In this document: positions 11,092 through 20,874 of the stretch, piece after piece | How positions within the stretch are numbered: the stretch's first letter is position 1 | Layout of the letters: each line of letters starts with the position of its first letter | Assembly: GCF_003150835.1 (NCBI RefSeq) | Contig: NZ_CP029479.1 | Coordinates: 1,426,001 to 1,490,000 of the forward strand | Length of the DNA stretch: 64,000 nt | Reading direction: 5' to 3' | Source of the DNA: Phenylobacterium parvum | Lineage (GTDB): Bacteria; Pseudomonadota; Alphaproteobacteria; Caulobacterales; Caulobacteraceae | Program-made: the position numbers and the translations under genes | The notes under the pieces: model-generated | What the model was told of the DNA's origin: nothing | Databases searched by the model: none | What the model saw: only the letters and a program-made list of their open reading frames with translations

Positions 11092-11879
11092 CCGACATCC
11101 TTGCCCGCATCGCAGAGTACAAGCGCACGGACGTCGCCGGCCGCAAGGCCGCGCGCACGCAGGCAGAGGTGGACGCCGCCGCCGCCACTGCCTCCCCGCC
11201 CCGGGGGTTCGCCGCCGCCCTGGACGCCAAGGCCCGCCCCGGCCGCCTTGCCCTGATCGCCGAGATCAAGAAGGCCTCGCCCTCCAAGGGCCTGATCCGC
11301 GAGGACTTTGATCCTCCGGCCCTCGCCCGGGCCTATGCCGACGGCGGCGCCGCCTGCCTGTCGGTTCTGACCGATGGCCCCAGCTTCCAGGGCGATGACG
11401 CCTATCTTGTCGCCGCGCGGGCGGCGGTCCCCCTGCCCTGCCTGCGCAAGGACTTCCTGGTCGATCCCTGGCAGGTCGCCGAATCCCGGGCCCTGGGCGC
11501 CGACGCCATCCTCGTGATTCTGGCCATGGTCGACGATGGCCTCGCCGGCGAACTGATGTCGGAGGCCCGACGCCTGGGCATGGACGCCCTGGTCGAGGTC
11601 CACGACGAGGATGAGATGCGCCGCGCCGGCGCCCTGGGCGCGACCCTGGTCGGCGTGAACAACCGCGACCTGCGCACCTTCGTCACGGACCTGGGCGTCA
11701 CGGAAAGACTGTCCAGCCAGGTCCCTGAAAATACTCGACTTGTCACCGAAAGCGGTATCTTCACCCCCGCCGATGCGGCGCGCCTGTCCCGGTCGGGGGC
11801 CCTCGCCATGCTGGTGGGCGAGAGCCTGATGCGGCAGGCCGATGTCGCCGCAGCGACCCGGAGCCTCCTGGGCGACTGA
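11088..11879 (+). CDS. trpC: Indole-3-glycerol-phosphate synthase
   Basis: TrpC closes the indole ring from carboxyphenylaminodeoxyribulose phosphate. The 263-residue TIM barrel has the family motif [13 protein letters not shown] with the catalytic lysine pair. Further along come the catalytic glutamate in [20 protein letters not shown] and the C-terminal phosphate site VGESLM. It is a stand-alone IGPS without a fused TrpF. ATGA overlap with trpD. In many alphaproteobacteria moaC and moeA come next before lexA; here only 94 bases separate trpC from the lexA start. Confidence 0.97.
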   Translation: MTDILARIAEYKRTDVAGRKAARTQAEVDAAAATASPPRGFAAALDAKARPGRLALIAEIKKASPSKGLIREDFDPPALARAYADGGAACLSVLTDGPSFQGDDAYLVAARAAVPLPCLRKDFLVDPWQVAESRALGADAILVILAMVDDGLAGELMSEARRLGMDALVEVHDEDEMRRAGALGATLVGVNNRDLRTFVTDLGVTERLSSQVPENTRLVTESGIFTPADAARLSRSGALAMLVGESLMRQADVAAATRSLLGD

Positions 11880-11914
11880 GGCCCGACAGATCCAGGCCGC
11901 TTGACATTCCGAGA

Positions 11915-11929
11915 GAACACCAGAAGAAC
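11915..11929. promoter_or_regulatory. LexA (SOS) box 1 in the lexA promoter
   Basis: GAAC, seven bases, GAAC is the reverse complement of the alphaproteobacterial LexA operator GTTC-N7-GTTC and matches it exactly. A TTGACA at 11901-11906 just upstream is a probable -35 element, so a bound repressor would cover the start region of transcription. It supports autoregulation of lexA. Confidence 0.85.
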
Positions 11930-11939
11930 ATCCGCACAC

Positions 11940-11954
11940 GTTGTTGCTTTGTTC
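11940..11954. promoter_or_regulatory. Imperfect second LexA box before lexA
   Basis: GTTG, seven bases, GTTC differs from the consensus operator GTTC-N7-GTTC at one of eight defined positions. It lies 20 bases upstream of the lexA ATG, with 10 bases between the two boxes, roughly one helical turn, which could permit cooperative repression. Binding is inferred. Confidence 0.5.
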
Positions 11955-11973
11955 CCTGGAGGGGGCTCCGGAC

Positions 11974-12678
11974 ATGTTGACCCGCAAGCAGCACGAGCTG
12001 CTCATGTTCATCCACGAACGCATCAAGGAGACCGGCGTCTCCCCGTCCTTCGACGAGATGAAGGACGCTCTGGACCTGGCGTCCAAGTCCGGCATCCACC
12101 GCCTCATCACTGCGCTTGAGGAACGCGGCTTCCTGCGCCGCCTGCCCCACCGGGCCCGAGCCCTGGAGGTGGTCAAGCTGCCCCAGCAGGCGACGACCTC
12201 GGCGCCGCCCAAGGGCCGCGGACCTGCGCGCCTTTCGGTCGTGGAACCCGGCGACCCGCCGCCGCCCGCCGCTGCGCCCTACGCCGCCAATGACACGCGC
12301 GAACTGCCGGTCCTCGGCCGGATCGCCGCGGGTACGCCCATCGAGGCGATCCAGCAGGAACGCGACCGCATGCCTGTGCCCGAGGCCATCCTGGGGTCCG
12401 GGGAGCACTTTGTCCTGGAGGTCCAGGGCGACTCCATGATCAACGCCGGCATCCTCGATGGCGATCGAGTGATCATCCGGCGCACGGACGCCGCAAACTC
12501 GGGCGATATCGTGGTGGCCCTGGTCATGGGCGAGGAAGCCACCCTCAAGCGCCTCCGCCGCAAGGGCGCCTCGATCGCCCTGGAGGCCGCCAACCCGGCC
12601 TACGAGACCCGGATCTTCGGACCCGACCAGGTGGCGGTGCAGGGCAAGCTGGTCGGCCTGATCCGCGCCTATCACTGA
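11974..12678 (+). CDS. lexA: LexA repressor, SOS regulator
   Basis: LexA represses DNA-damage genes and cleaves itself when RecA filaments form. The 234-residue protein has a winged-helix N-terminal domain (residues 1-68, [19 protein letters not shown]...SFDEMKDAL). A proline-rich linker of about 35 residues follows, longer than in Escherichia coli but usual in alphaproteobacteria, and then an S24 peptidase domain. The scissile bond is Ala119-Gly120 in GRIAAGTP, the catalytic serine is Ser154 in GDSM and the general base is Lys192 in TLKRL. Two operator-like boxes lie upstream. The start at 11974 gives the standard N-terminus; the frame is open from 11941. Its last bases overlap comEC on the opposite strand. 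Confidence 0.97.
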   Translation: MLTRKQHELLMFIHERIKETGVSPSFDEMKDALDLASKSGIHRLITALEERGFLRRLPHRARALEVVKLPQQATTSAPPKGRGPARLSVVEPGDPPPPAAAPYAANDTRELPVLGRIAAGTPIEAIQQERDRMPVPEAILGSGEHFVLEVQGDSMINAGILDGDRVIIRRTDAANSGDIVVALVMGEEATLKRLRRKGASIALEAANPAYETRIFGPDQVAVQGKLVGLIRAYH

Positions 12679-14849
12679 GCTGGCGGGGCGACCCAGGGCC
12701 GGCTTCCCCTGAGGGGGCCGGACCACAGGGCGTCCCAGCCGCCGTCCGGTCGGCGCCAGAGCTCCAGGGCGCCGCCGCGCTGGAAATCCGCCTCATCAAG
12801 AACGAGCTGGGCCGCGCAGGGCCCTGATGGTCTGGGCGCGCGCAGGATCACCAGCTGGGCCCCGGCGCAGGCGGACCTGAACTCCCGCTCCAGGACGCCG
12901 CGCCTGCGGGTCCAGATGAAAGCCACGGGCAGCCCTTCTCCCGTCGGCTGGCAGGCATGGTTGCCGCAGGCGAGACCTCCAGGCCGCGCCCCTTGGTCAG
13001 CAACGAGCGCCAGCCCCCGGCGGCGGGACCAGACCTCCGCCCCGAAACGTCGCACGTCAGGCCGCAGGGCGACGGCGGATGTCTCGATGCGGACGGCGGC
13101 GGAGGCCGCGTCGTGGGCCACCCAGAGATCGGGGGACGGCAGGCGCGGGGCCAGGTTCACGGCCAGGGCCAGGGGAAGGCCGAGCCACCGGAGGGGACCT
13201 CTCCACAGGCAGATGAAAAGCAGGCCCAGGAAGGCGACCGGCAGGGTCCAGGGCGGGGCGCTGGCCACCACCCGCTCGGCGCCCGGCAGTCCGGAGATGG
13301 CCGAGGCCACGGCGTTGAGAGCGTCGACGCCCAGCCCCGCCGCCGCAAGGGGCAGGTCGCCCAGGCCCACCGCCGACAGGAGGACGCCCAGGGCGAGGGC
13401 CGGCATCAGCAACAGGGTCGAGATCGGCTCGGTGAGAAGGTTTGCAGGCAGCCCGTAGACCGCCACCCGGTTGAAGTGCTGCAGGGCGAAGGGGCCGGTG
13501 GCCAGGCCCGCCACGAGGGAGATCATCGTCCCCGCCGCCAGGGCCGCGCCCGCTCCCTGAACCAGACGAACCGACAGAGGTGCGGAGATCTCGCGGACCG
13601 GGCGGGGCCAGGCTTCGGCCAGAGCGACCAGGGCCGCCGTTGCGGCGAAGGACATCTGGAATCCGGGCTGGGTGACGGCCTCGGGTCTCAGGATGAGGAG
13701 AAGCGTGGCGGCCAGGGCCAGGGTGCGAAGGCTGATCGCCCGGCGATCGGCGAGAATGGCGGCGAAGGCGGCGCAGGCGGTGACCGCCGAGCGCACCGCC
13801 GGGTCTGGCGCCCCGGAGAGGACAAGGTAGGCCAGGACGGCGACCATGCCCGCCAAGGCGGCGATCTTGCGACCGGCGATCCGCAGGGCCAGGGAGGGAA
13901 GGCCGGCGACGGCCAGCCGGGCGAGACCGAAGACGAACCCGCCGACGATGGCCATGTGCAGGCCGGAGATCGAGATGATGTGGGCGAGGCCCGCCGCCCT
14001 GAGCGCCTCCACCTGGGCGGTCGGGACAAAGGCCTCGTGGCCGGTGGTCATGGCCGCGGCGAGCCCGCCCCGGTCGGGGCCCATCGTCTCGACCAGTCGA
14101 CGGGTCAGGTCCCAACGAAAGGCGTTGACCCGCATCTGCAGGACCAGGGCGGAGGGAAGACCAGTGGCCTGCGCCGGGCGGACCTGCAGGTCCCCGAGGG
14201 CCAGGCCCACGCCGCCTACGCCGTCGAAGAAGGCGTCCCGGGCGAAGTCGTAGGCGCCTGGTGAGCTGGGCGGCGGCGGCGGATTGAGCAGGGCCGGCGT
14301 GGCGATCCGCGTTCCGGGGGCCGGCGGCAGGGCCCCAGCGCCGAGGGTCAGGCGGATACGGATCGGAGTCGCCTCCGGCGAGAGGCCCGAGATGGAGACG
14401 GGGGCCAGGAGGATGCGGGCGCCGCCCTGCCCCGGGCTGGCCACGTCCAGCACCCAGGCCTCCACCCGCCGGACCTCGCCGCCCGCCGGGACGACCGGCG
14501 CCCGGACCTGCTCGGTGCGGAGGCGGGCCAGGCCAAACCCGGCCAAGAGGCAGGCGACAAGGGCCAGGACCCTCACCGTGGAGGGCCGAAGGCGGGCGCC
14601 GCGAGACAGGCCCGCCAGGAGGGCCGCGACCGCCAGGACCGCAAGGCCCAGGGCCAACAGGGGCTCGGCCGGCAGGACGAAATAGAGGGCGGCGCCGCAC
14701 CCCAGGGCCACTGGCGTCCAGAGGCCGAAGCGCCCCTCCTGGAGGGCGGCCTGGCGGGCCAGCCAGAGGCGGATGCGCGCCAGACTAGGACCGGCCGCAA
14801 GGCGCATGCTAAGAGGCGGCCCGCCGCCGGTAGCGGCCTCCTCAGTCAT
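12672..14849 (-). CDS. comEC: ComEC/Rec2-family DNA uptake channel protein
   Basis: ComEC proteins form the inner-membrane channel for transforming DNA. The predicted 725-residue protein has an N-terminal pair of hydrophobic segments with a soluble DUF4131-like region. The competence core carries [18 protein letters not shown] near residue 280, the best-conserved ComEC motif, followed by many transmembrane helices. The C-terminal soluble part of about 140 residues lacks a visible HxHxDH metallo-beta-lactamase motif, so the nuclease-like domain of the Gram-positive protein is absent or very diverged. The start is uncertain: ATGs at 14867 and 14849 are in frame, and the second avoids overlap with gltX. 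Its end overlaps lexA tail-to-tail by 7 bases. Whether the cell is competent cannot be told. Confidence 0.88.
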   Translation of the reverse strand: MTEEAATGGGPPLSMRLAAGPSLARIRLWLARQAALQEGRFGLWTPVALGCGAALYFVLPAEPLLALGLAVLAVAALLAGLSRGARLRPSTVRVLALVACLLAGFGLARLRTEQVRAPVVPAGGEVRRVEAWVLDVASPGQGGARILLAPVSISGLSPEATPIRIRLTLGAGALPPAPGTRIATPALLNPPPPPSSPGAYDFARDAFFDGVGGVGLALGDLQVRPAQATGLPSALVLQMRVNAFRWDLTRRLVETMGPDRGGLAAAMTTGHEAFVPTAQVEALRAAGLAHIISISGLHMAIVGGFVFGLARLAVAGLPSLALRIAGRKIAALAGMVAVLAYLVLSGAPDPAVRSAVTACAAFAAILADRRAISLRTLALAATLLLILRPEAVTQPGFQMSFAATAALVALAEAWPRPVREISAPLSVRLVQGAGAALAAGTMISLVAGLATGPFALQHFNRVAVYGLPANLLTEPISTLLLMPALALGVLLSAVGLGDLPLAAAGLGVDALNAVASAISGLPGAERVVASAPPWTLPVAFLGLLFICLWRGPLRWLGLPLALAVNLAPRLPSPDLWVAHDAASAAVRIETSAVALRPDVRRFGAEVWSRRRGLALVADQGARPGGLACGNHACQPTGEGLPVAFIWTRRRGVLEREFRSACAGAQLVILRAPRPSGPCAAQLVLDEADFQRGGALELWRRPDGGWDALWSGPLRGSRPWVAPPAQ

Positions 14850-14865
14850 CTGCCACGGGACCCCC

Positions 14866-16263
14866 ATGAGCGAACGTCAGGTCGTCACGCGCATCGCGCC
14901 CTCGCCGACCGGATCCATGCATATCGGAACGGCGCGCACCGCCCTGTTCAACTGGCTCTACGCCCGACGGATGGGCGGGAAGTACCTGCTCCGGATCGAG
15001 GACACGGACCGGGAGCGCTCGACCGAGGCCGCCGTGAAGGTGATCCTGGATGGCCTGAACTGGCTGGGCCTGGAGCCGGACGAGACACCTGTCTTCCAGT
15101 TTGCGCGCGCCGACCGGCACCGTGAGGTGGCCCTGGACCTGCTGGCCCGCGGCGACGCCTACCGCGACTACATGACCCCCGACGAGCTGGCCGAGGAGCG
15201 CGAACGCGCCCGTGCCGAGGGCCGGGTGGTGCGCTCTCCCTGGCGGGACCACGAGGGCCCCGTGGATGAGGGCCGCCCCCACGTCATCCGCCTGCGGGCG
15301 CCGCAGGAGGGCGAGACCCGGATCGACGACCAGGTGAAGGGCGAGGTGGTCTTCCGCAATGTCGACCTGGACGACCTGATCCTGCTGCGGACCGACGGCA
15401 CGCCCACCTACAACCTGGCCGTGGTGGTCGACGACCACGACATGGGCGTCAACCACGTCATCCGCGGCGACGACCACCTGAACAACGCCGCCCGGCAGAC
15501 GCACATCTACCAGGCCATGGGATGGGACACGCCGGTCTGGGCTCATCTGCCCATGATCCACGGCCCTGACGGCAAGAAATTGTCCAAGCGTCACGGCGCC
15601 CAGGCGGTCAGCGAGTTCGACGACATGGGCTACCTGCCCGAGGCCCTCAGGAACTACCTGGCCAAGCTGGGCTGGGGGCATGGGGACGACGAGATCTTTT
15701 CCGACGCCCAGGCCTGCGCCTGGTTCGACGTCCGCGACGTGGTAGGCGCCCCTGCCCGCCTGGACTGGGACAAGCTGAACCACCTGAACAACCACTATAT
15801 CCGCAAGGCCGACACGGAGCGCCTCGCAGACCTGGTGGAGAGGGTGCTGCGGAGCCGGGACTGGCCGGTACACGACGGCGACCGCGAGATCCTGCTGCGC
15901 ACCCTGCCCCTGGTGCGGGAAGGCGCGCGCACGACCCTGGAGTTGGCCGACGCCGTCGTCTTCGCCCTGAAGCGCCGGCCCCTGGAGCTGCCGGAAAAGG
16001 CCCGCGGCATGCTGACCGAGGAAACCCGGGCGCGCCTGCGCCGGCTGGCGGACCGGATCGCGGAGTCCGAATGGTCCCTGGCCGCCCTAGAGGGAACGAT
16101 CCGGACCTTCGCGGAAGCCGAAGGCGTGGGCATCGGCAAGTTCGGACCCGCGCTGAGGGCGGTGCTTTCGGGCGGTTCGCCGGCGCCGGACCTGGCGGGC
16201 GCCCTGATTTCCATCGGCCGGGACGAAAGCCTCGCCCGGATTCACGATGCGCTTCCTAACTAA
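14866..16263 (+). CDS. gltX: Glutamyl-tRNA synthetase
   Basis: This class I aminoacyl-tRNA synthetase charges tRNA-Glu (and in many alphaproteobacteria a second copy or this one also misacylates tRNA-Gln for GatCAB). The 465-residue product begins with RIAPSPTGSMHIGTARTALF, where HIGT is the HIGH signature, and has KKLSKRHG as the KMSKS signature near residue 245. Rossmann catalytic domain, stem-contact fold and the helical anticodon-binding domain are in normal order. The ATG at 14866 matches the family N-terminus; a longer frame back to 14773 runs antisense into comEC. It is followed 61 bases later by gltA. Confidence 0.97.
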   Translation: MSERQVVTRIAPSPTGSMHIGTARTALFNWLYARRMGGKYLLRIEDTDRERSTEAAVKVILDGLNWLGLEPDETPVFQFARADRHREVALDLLARGDAYRDYMTPDELAEERERARAEGRVVRSPWRDHEGPVDEGRPHVIRLRAPQEGETRIDDQVKGEVVFRNVDLDDLILLRTDGTPTYNLAVVVDDHDMGVNHVIRGDDHLNNAARQTHIYQAMGWDTPVWAHLPMIHGPDGKKLSKRHGAQAVSEFDDMGYLPEALRNYLAKLGWGHGDDEIFSDAQACAWFDVRDVVGAPARLDWDKLNHLNNHYIRKADTERLADLVERVLRSRDWPVHDGDREILLRTLPLVREGARTTLELADAVVFALKRRPLELPEKARGMLTEETRARLRRLADRIAESEWSLAALEGTIRTFAEAEGVGIGKFGPALRAVLSGGSPAPDLAGALISIGRDESLARIHDALPN

Positions 16264-16301
16264 GCGTTAGGCGGTATAAGGCATTAAAACTGAGGTTTAA
16301 T
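16255..16301. repeat. Two inverted repeats between gltX and gltA
   Basis: CCTAAC (16255-16260) and GTTAGG (16266-16271) form the first inverted repeat, which spans the gltX stop codon. ATTAAA (16283-16288) and TTTAAT (16296-16301) form the second, with a 7-base spacer. Such AT-rich symmetric sequence is rare in this GC-rich window. It lies just upstream of the gltA ribosome-binding site, so an operator or promoter for gltA is the natural guess. The TTAA half-sites are 9 bases apart, not the 7 expected of a CtrA box. Confidence 0.5.
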
Positions 16302-16324
16302 TTCTTCCGGAACGAGGGGATGTG

Positions 16325-17608
16325 ATGGGGGACACGGCAAAGATCAGCGTCGAGGGCAAGACCGTCGAGCTTCCGGTACTGCGGGGCACGGACGGCCCGG
16401 CCGTCGTGGATATCCGCAAGCTGTACGCGGAATCGGACGTCTTCACCTACGACCCCGGCTTCACCTCGACCGCCTCCTGCGAGAGCAAGATCACCTTCAT
16501 CGACGGCGACAAGGGCATCCTGCTTCACCGCGGCTACCCCATCGACCAACTGGCCGAGAAGTCGACCTTCCTTGAGGTCTGCTACCTCCTCCTGAACGGC
16601 GACCTGCCGAACGCCAAGGAGTTCGAGGCCTTCGACAACACGATCACGAACCACACCATGGTTCATGACCAGTTCGACCGCTTCTTCAATGGCTTCCGGC
16701 GTGATGCGCACCCGATGGCCATCATGGTCGGCGCCGTCGGCGCCCTGTCCGCCTTCTATTATGACAGCGCCAACATCGATGACCCGCAGCAGCGGATAAT
16801 TTCGTCGCACCGCCTGATCGCCAAGATGCCGACCATCGCGGCGCGGGCCTTCAAGTACTTCCGCGGCCAGCCCTTCGTGTATCCGCGCAATGAGCTCTCC
16901 TACTCGGAGAACTTCCTGCGGATGTGCTTCTCGGTTCCCGCCGAGGACTGGAAGCCGAACCCGGTGCTGACCCGGGCCATGGACCGCATCTTCATCCTGC
17001 ATGCGGACCACGAGCAGAACGCCTCGACCTCGACCGTGCGTCTCGCCGGTTCGTCGGGCGCCAATCCCTTCGCCTGCATCGCCGCCGGCATCGCCTGCCT
17101 CTGGGGCCCCAGCCATGGCGGGGCCAATGAAGAGGCCCTGAACATGCTGGCCGAGATCGGGACCGTCGACCGGATCCCGGAATACGTCCAGGGCGTGAAG
17201 GACCGGAAGTACCGGCTGATGGGCTTCGGCCACCGGGTCTACAAGAACTACGACCCGCGCGCGAAGGTCATGCAGCAGACCTGCCACGAGGTCCTGGCCG
17301 AGGTGGGTCACTCCGACGACCCCCTGCTGAAGGTGGCCATGGAGCTCGAGAAGATCGCGCTCAACGACCCCTACTTCGTGGAGCGCAAGCTCTACCCGAA
17401 CGTCGACTTCTACTCGGGCATCACCCTGCGGGCCCTCGGGTTCCCGCCGGAGATGTTCACCGTTCTGTTCGCCCTGGCGCGCACGGTGGGCTGGATTTCC
17501 CAGTGGAAGGAAATGATCGAGGATCCGTCCCAGAAGATCGGCCGGCCGCGGCAGATCTACACGGGCGCCGCCGCCCGGGATTATGTCCCGCTCGATAAGC
17601 GCGGCTGA
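16325..17608 (+). CDS. gltA: Citrate synthase (type II, hexameric class)
   Basis: Citrate synthase condenses acetyl-CoA with oxaloacetate to start the TCA cycle. The 427-residue protein has an N-terminal beta-domain ([14 protein letters not shown]) typical of the Gram-negative NADH-sensitive class. The active-site histidines lie in [12 protein letters not shown] and [14 protein letters not shown], and the aspartate in the region [13 protein letters not shown] at 16322 and ATG at 16325 are adjacent possible starts; the GAGGGGA at 16314-16320 spaces better to 16325. The 3' end overlaps lpxB tail-to-tail by 28 bases. Confidence 0.97.
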   Translation: MGDTAKISVEGKTVELPVLRGTDGPAVVDIRKLYAESDVFTYDPGFTSTASCESKITFIDGDKGILLHRGYPIDQLAEKSTFLEVCYLLLNGDLPNAKEFEAFDNTITNHTMVHDQFDRFFNGFRRDAHPMAIMVGAVGALSAFYYDSANIDDPQQRIISSHRLIAKMPTIAARAFKYFRGQPFVYPRNELSYSENFLRMCFSVPAEDWKPNPVLTRAMDRIFILHADHEQNASTSTVRLAGSSGANPFACIAAGIACLWGPSHGGANEEALNMLAEIGTVDRIPEYVQGVKDRKYRLMGFGHRVYKNYDPRAKVMQQTCHEVLAEVGHSDDPLLKVAMELEKIALNDPYFVERKLYPNVDFYSGITLRALGFPPEMFTVLFALARTVGWISQWKEMIEDPSQKIGRPRQIYTGAAARDYVPLDKRG

Positions 17609-18771
17609 TCCGCTTCCAGGACGTCTGAAACGACCCGCGCGGCGGTCTCCGAGGGATCGGGGCCGCCGCGTCCCATTTGGTCCAGGGCGGCGTCCTGAGC
17701 GGCGACCTGAGTATGGCGCAGCCCCGGATCGCGAAGCCGGCGGTCGAGTTCGGCGGCCAGGCGGGGGCCGGTGCAGTCGTGCTGGATCAGCTCCGGCGCC
17801 ACGAACTCCCGGGCCGCGATGTTGAACAGCACAACCCAGGGCGTCCGTATCAGGAACTTGGCCACGAAGTGGGTCACTGCGCCCAGGCGGTAGGCCACGA
17901 CCATGGGCACGCCGGCCTGGGCGACCTCCAGGGTGACCGTGCCCGAGCAGGCCAGGGCCAGGTCGCCGGCGCGCAGGGCCTCGCGTTTCTCGTCCTCGCC
18001 CTCCACCACGTGGACCCGGAAAGGCCAGCCGGCGACGGCGGCCTTGACGCGGTCCGCCACCGCATCGGCTACCGGCAGGACGACCTGGAGGCCCGGATGA
18101 TCCGCCTTCAGCCTGCGAACGGCGTCCTCGAAGGGCGGCAGGAGGCGGTCGACCTCGCCCGGCCGGCTGCCAGGCAGGACAAGGAGGACCGGAGCCTCGG
18201 CGCCGATCCCGTGCCGCCGTCGGAAATCGGCCGGATCACAGGGCGAGAAGTCCATGTGCAGGGCCGGATTGCCCACGAAGGTGGTGGGCAGGCCCCAGGC
18301 CTCGAAATAGGGTGGCTCGAAGCTGTTGATGACCAGGATGTGATCCACCAGCCCGGCCAGGGCCCTGGCCCGCCCCGGTCGCGTCGCCCAGACCTGGGGC
18401 GCGACATACTTGACCAGCCGGACCCCGGGGGCGAGCCGGCGGATGGCGCGCGCCGCCAGCCAGCTGAAGCCCCAGGAGTCGATCAGCACCACCAGGTCGA
18501 CGCCCTCACGGACCACGGCCCGGGCGGTCTCTTCCGCCCGCCGCCGCACGCGCGGGATGGCCATGAGACCCTCCAGCAGGCCGAAGACGGAGATCTCGGA
18601 CATGTCAAACAGGCTGGAGACCCCGGCCTCGGCCATGCGCGGCCCACCGACGCCCACCAGCCTCAGGCCCTCACCCAGCCGGGCGCGCAGGGCCCGGGCG
18701 AGGCCGGCGCCGCGATCATCGCCCGAGGGCTCGCCGGCAACGAGCATGATCACGGGTGCGCTGGCGGTCAT
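17581..18771 (-). CDS. lpxB: Lipid-A-disaccharide synthase
   Basis: LpxB, a family 19 glycosyltransferase at the inner face of the cytoplasmic membrane, joins UDP-2,3-diacylglucosamine and lipid X to make the lipid A disaccharide. The 396-residue protein starts with [20 protein letters not shown], the family signature. It contains [26 protein letters not shown] and the nucleotide-binding motif [14 protein letters not shown]. The start overlaps the stop of lpxI (ATGA), placing it last in the lpxD-fabZ-lpxA-lpxI-lpxB run. The 3' end overlaps gltA on the other strand by 28 bases. Confidence 0.96.
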   Translation of the reverse strand: MTASAPVIMLVAGEPSGDDRGAGLARALRARLGEGLRLVGVGGPRMAEAGVSSLFDMSEISVFGLLEGLMAIPRVRRRAEETARAVVREGVDLVVLIDSWGFSWLAARAIRRLAPGVRLVKYVAPQVWATRPGRARALAGLVDHILVINSFEPPYFEAWGLPTTFVGNPALHMDFSPCDPADFRRRHGIGAEAPVLLVLPGSRPGEVDRLLPPFEDAVRRLKADHPGLQVVLPVADAVADRVKAAVAGWPFRVHVVEGEDEKREALRAGDLALACSGTVTLEVAQAGVPMVVAYRLGAVTHFVAKFLIRTPWVVLFNIAAREFVAPELIQHDCTGPRLAAELDRRLRDPGLRHTQVAAQDAALDQMGRGGPDPSETAARVVSDVLEADQPRLSSGT

Positions 18772-19607
18772 GGGGCTTCGACCCCGAGGACAAAGAGGCC
18801 GAGTTCGTCCGCCAGCGCGATCACGGCGTCCCGCTCAAGGACCAGGGTGCGCCCCGCCTCGCCGGCGATCCCGGCCAGTCCTGCACGGGCGGCCCCCCGG
18901 ACAGTGGCGGGGCCCAGGGTCGGCAGGTCGACCCGGGTCTCCTGGATGGGCTTGGGCGCCTTGGCGAGCACGCCGCGCCGTCGTCCGGCCTCGCCGCGGA
19001 GGGCCGGCGCCACCTCTTCCGCCACGCGACGGAGCATGGCGTCGGTTCCTTCCTGGGCCTCCACGGCAAGGACAAGGCCGTCGCAGACCACCGCGCCCTG
19101 GCCGATGTCCAGCTCACCGATCCGGCGGGCGATGTCGAAGGCGCGTCGGACGTCGGCGAGGTCGCCCGGGGACGGGACGTGACGCCCCAGCGGCCCCGCC
19201 CCAAGCACAAGGTCGCTGCGCGCCTCATGGGCGCCCTCGATGGTGAAGCCTTCCTTGCGGAACTCATCCAGGACGGCGCGCAGCAAGGCGTCGTCCCCCT
19301 TGCGCGCCTCAAGAACAAGGCGGGGCAGCATGGCCATGCCGCGGAAATCCGGCTTGAGGGCGGCGAAGTCGGGTCGGGCCACGTTTCCGGCCAGGCAGAC
19401 GGCCTCGCAGCCCGCCGCCTTCAGGACCCGGATGCACCGGCCCACCTCGGCGAGCCCGACGGTCTCGCCCGGAAAGGCCTCCATGTGGGAATCCGCGAAG
19501 CCGCGCAGGCGGACGACGAAGAGCGGGCGTCCGGACTCCTCGCAGTGCCGGGCGATCTGCAGGGGCAGGTCGCCGCCGCCGGCGATCAGGCCCAGGCGCC
19601 CCAACAT
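18768..19607 (-). CDS. lpxI: UDP-2,3-diacylglucosamine pyrophosphatase, LpxI type
   Basis: LpxI hydrolyses UDP-2,3-diacylglucosamine to lipid X, the step done by LpxH in enterics. It attacks the alpha phosphate and is unrelated in sequence to LpxH. The 279-residue protein is of the DUF1009/LpxI family: N-terminal GRLGLIAGGGDLPLQIARHC, then the region carrying LGRVI-like sequence and a C-terminal domain ending VLERDAVIALADELGLFVLGVE. LpxI was characterised in Caulobacter crescentus, where the gene also lies between lpxA and lpxB, so context and sequence agree. It is 5 bases downstream of lpxA. Confidence 0.93.
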   Translation of the reverse strand: MLGRLGLIAGGGDLPLQIARHCEESGRPLFVVRLRGFADSHMEAFPGETVGLAEVGRCIRVLKAAGCEAVCLAGNVARPDFAALKPDFRGMAMLPRLVLEARKGDDALLRAVLDEFRKEGFTIEGAHEARSDLVLGAGPLGRHVPSPGDLADVRRAFDIARRIGELDIGQGAVVCDGLVLAVEAQEGTDAMLRRVAEEVAPALRGEAGRRRGVLAKAPKPIQETRVDLPTLGPATVRGAARAGLAGIAGEAGRTLVLERDAVIALADELGLFVLGVEAP

Positions 19608-19612
19608 GACGA

Positions 19613-20413
19613 TCAGTCCTCCCGGGCGGGAAGGCAGATGGGACGGTTGGCCTCGTCGGCGCGGATGAAGTCGATCACCTCAAGCACCGGGGCGCTGTGG
19701 CCATAGAGGGCCAGGGTGTCGTCGATCCGCTCCTGGAAGCTGCCCTCGCGGGCGAAGAGGAGGCGATAGGCCGCGCGCAGGTGGCTGATGGTCTCGCGGC
19801 TGAAGTCCCGGCGCTTCAGGCCCACCAGGTTCAGCCCTTCGAGGTGGGCGTGGTTGCCCCAGACCAGGCCATAGGGGATCACGTCCTTGGTCACGGCCGC
19901 AAGGCCGCCGATGAAGGCGAAGCGACCGACCCGGCAGTGCTGGTGCACGGCGGCCAGGCCCGAGACCATCACATGGTCGCCAATCTCCACATGCCCGCCC
20001 AGAGTGGCCGAATGGGCGAGGATGACATTGTTCCCCACATGGCAGTCATGACCCACATGGCTGGTGGCCATGAACATGCCGTCCTGGCCGACCCGGGTGA
20101 CCCCGCCGCCATTGGCGGTGCCGATGTGCATGGTCACGTGCTCCCACATCTGGTTGCGGTCGCCGATCACCAGCTCGGTGGGTTCGCCCTTGTACCCGGT
20201 ATGGTGCGGGGGACCGCCCAGGTTGGAGAAGTTGCGGACGAGGCAGTCTGCGCCGATCGTCGTCCGGTTCTCGATGACCACATGGGCGAGGATCCGGGTC
20301 CGGGCGCCGATCCGGGCATGTTCGCCAATCAGGCTGAAGGGCCCGACGCTGACGCCCTCGTCCAGTTGGGCGCCCGGAGCGACAATGGCGGTGGGATGGA
20401 TGTCGACAGTCAT
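19613..20413 (-). CDS. lpxA: UDP-N-acetylglucosamine O-acyltransferase
   Basis: LpxA transfers a hydroxyacyl chain from acyl carrier protein to the 3-OH of UDP-GlcNAc, the first step of lipid A synthesis. The 266-residue protein is built of left-handed beta-helix hexapeptide repeats (for example [26 protein letters not shown] split over turns). The catalytic histidine lies in the segment [15 protein letters not shown] near residue 120. The C-terminal helical part ([26 protein letters not shown]) trimerises. The fabZ stop overlaps its start (ATGA). Confidence 0.97.
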   Translation of the reverse strand: MTVDIHPTAIVAPGAQLDEGVSVGPFSLIGEHARIGARTRILAHVVIENRTTIGADCLVRNFSNLGGPPHHTGYKGEPTELVIGDRNQMWEHVTMHIGTANGGGVTRVGQDGMFMATSHVGHDCHVGNNVILAHSATLGGHVEIGDHVMVSGLAAVHQHCRVGRFAFIGGLAAVTKDVIPYGLVWGNHAHLEGLNLVGLKRRDFSRETISHLRAAYRLLFAREGSFQERIDDTLALYGHSAPVLEVIDFIRADEANRPICLPARED

Positions 20414-20874
20414 TGCGGGGTCTCCACCAGCATGGCGGCGAACTCCGCCTCGGCGGCGACCTTGTCGTCCACCATGGCGCGCCCCTCGAACTTGAAGAGC
20501 CCGCCCCGGGCCCTGGCGACCCGGACATTGAGTTTCAGGAGATCTCCGGGCCGGACTGGATGCCGGAACCGGCAGTTGTCCAGGGAGGCGAAGAGGATGG
20601 TCTTGCCACGCGGGTCGACGTCCAGGGTCTTGGACATCAGCACCGCGCCGGTCTGGGCCATGGCCTCGACGATGAGGACCCCGGGCATGACCGGATAGTC
20701 AGGGAAGTGCCCCTGGAAGAAGCCCTCGTTGATGGTGACCGCCTTGATGCCGACGATCGACTCGCCGGGGACATAGTCCTCGGCCCGGTCCACCAGGAGG
20801 AAGGGGTAGCGATGCGGGATGCGGGCGAGGATCTCGCCGATCTCGATGGACGTGGCGGCGACCTCTGCGGTCAT
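20410..20874 (-). CDS. fabZ: 3-hydroxyacyl-ACP dehydratase
   Basis: FabZ removes water from 3-hydroxyacyl-ACP in fatty-acid elongation and competes with LpxA and LpxD for hydroxyacyl-ACP, which explains its place between them. The 154-residue hot-dog fold protein has the catalytic segment [20 protein letters not shown] with His and the following Glu in [11 protein letters not shown] start at the ATG at 20872-20874, which overlaps the lpxD stop (ATGA) and gives the usual length; the frame is open to 20919. Confidence 0.96.
   Translation of the reverse strand: MTAEVAATSIEIGEILARIPHRYPFLLVDRAEDYVPGESIVGIKAVTINEGFFQGHFPDYPVMPGVLIVEAMAQTGAVLMSKTLDVDPRGKTILFASLDNCRFRHPVRPGDLLKLNVRVARARGGLFKFEGRAMVDDKVAAEAEFAAMLVETPQ

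Noticed and set aside
12672..14849. Metallo-beta-lactamase domain at the end of ComEC
   Set aside because: No HxHxDH motif is present in the C-terminal soluble segment.
16284..16300. CtrA box upstream of gltA
   Set aside because: The TTAA half-sites are 9 bases apart; the CtrA consensus needs 7.
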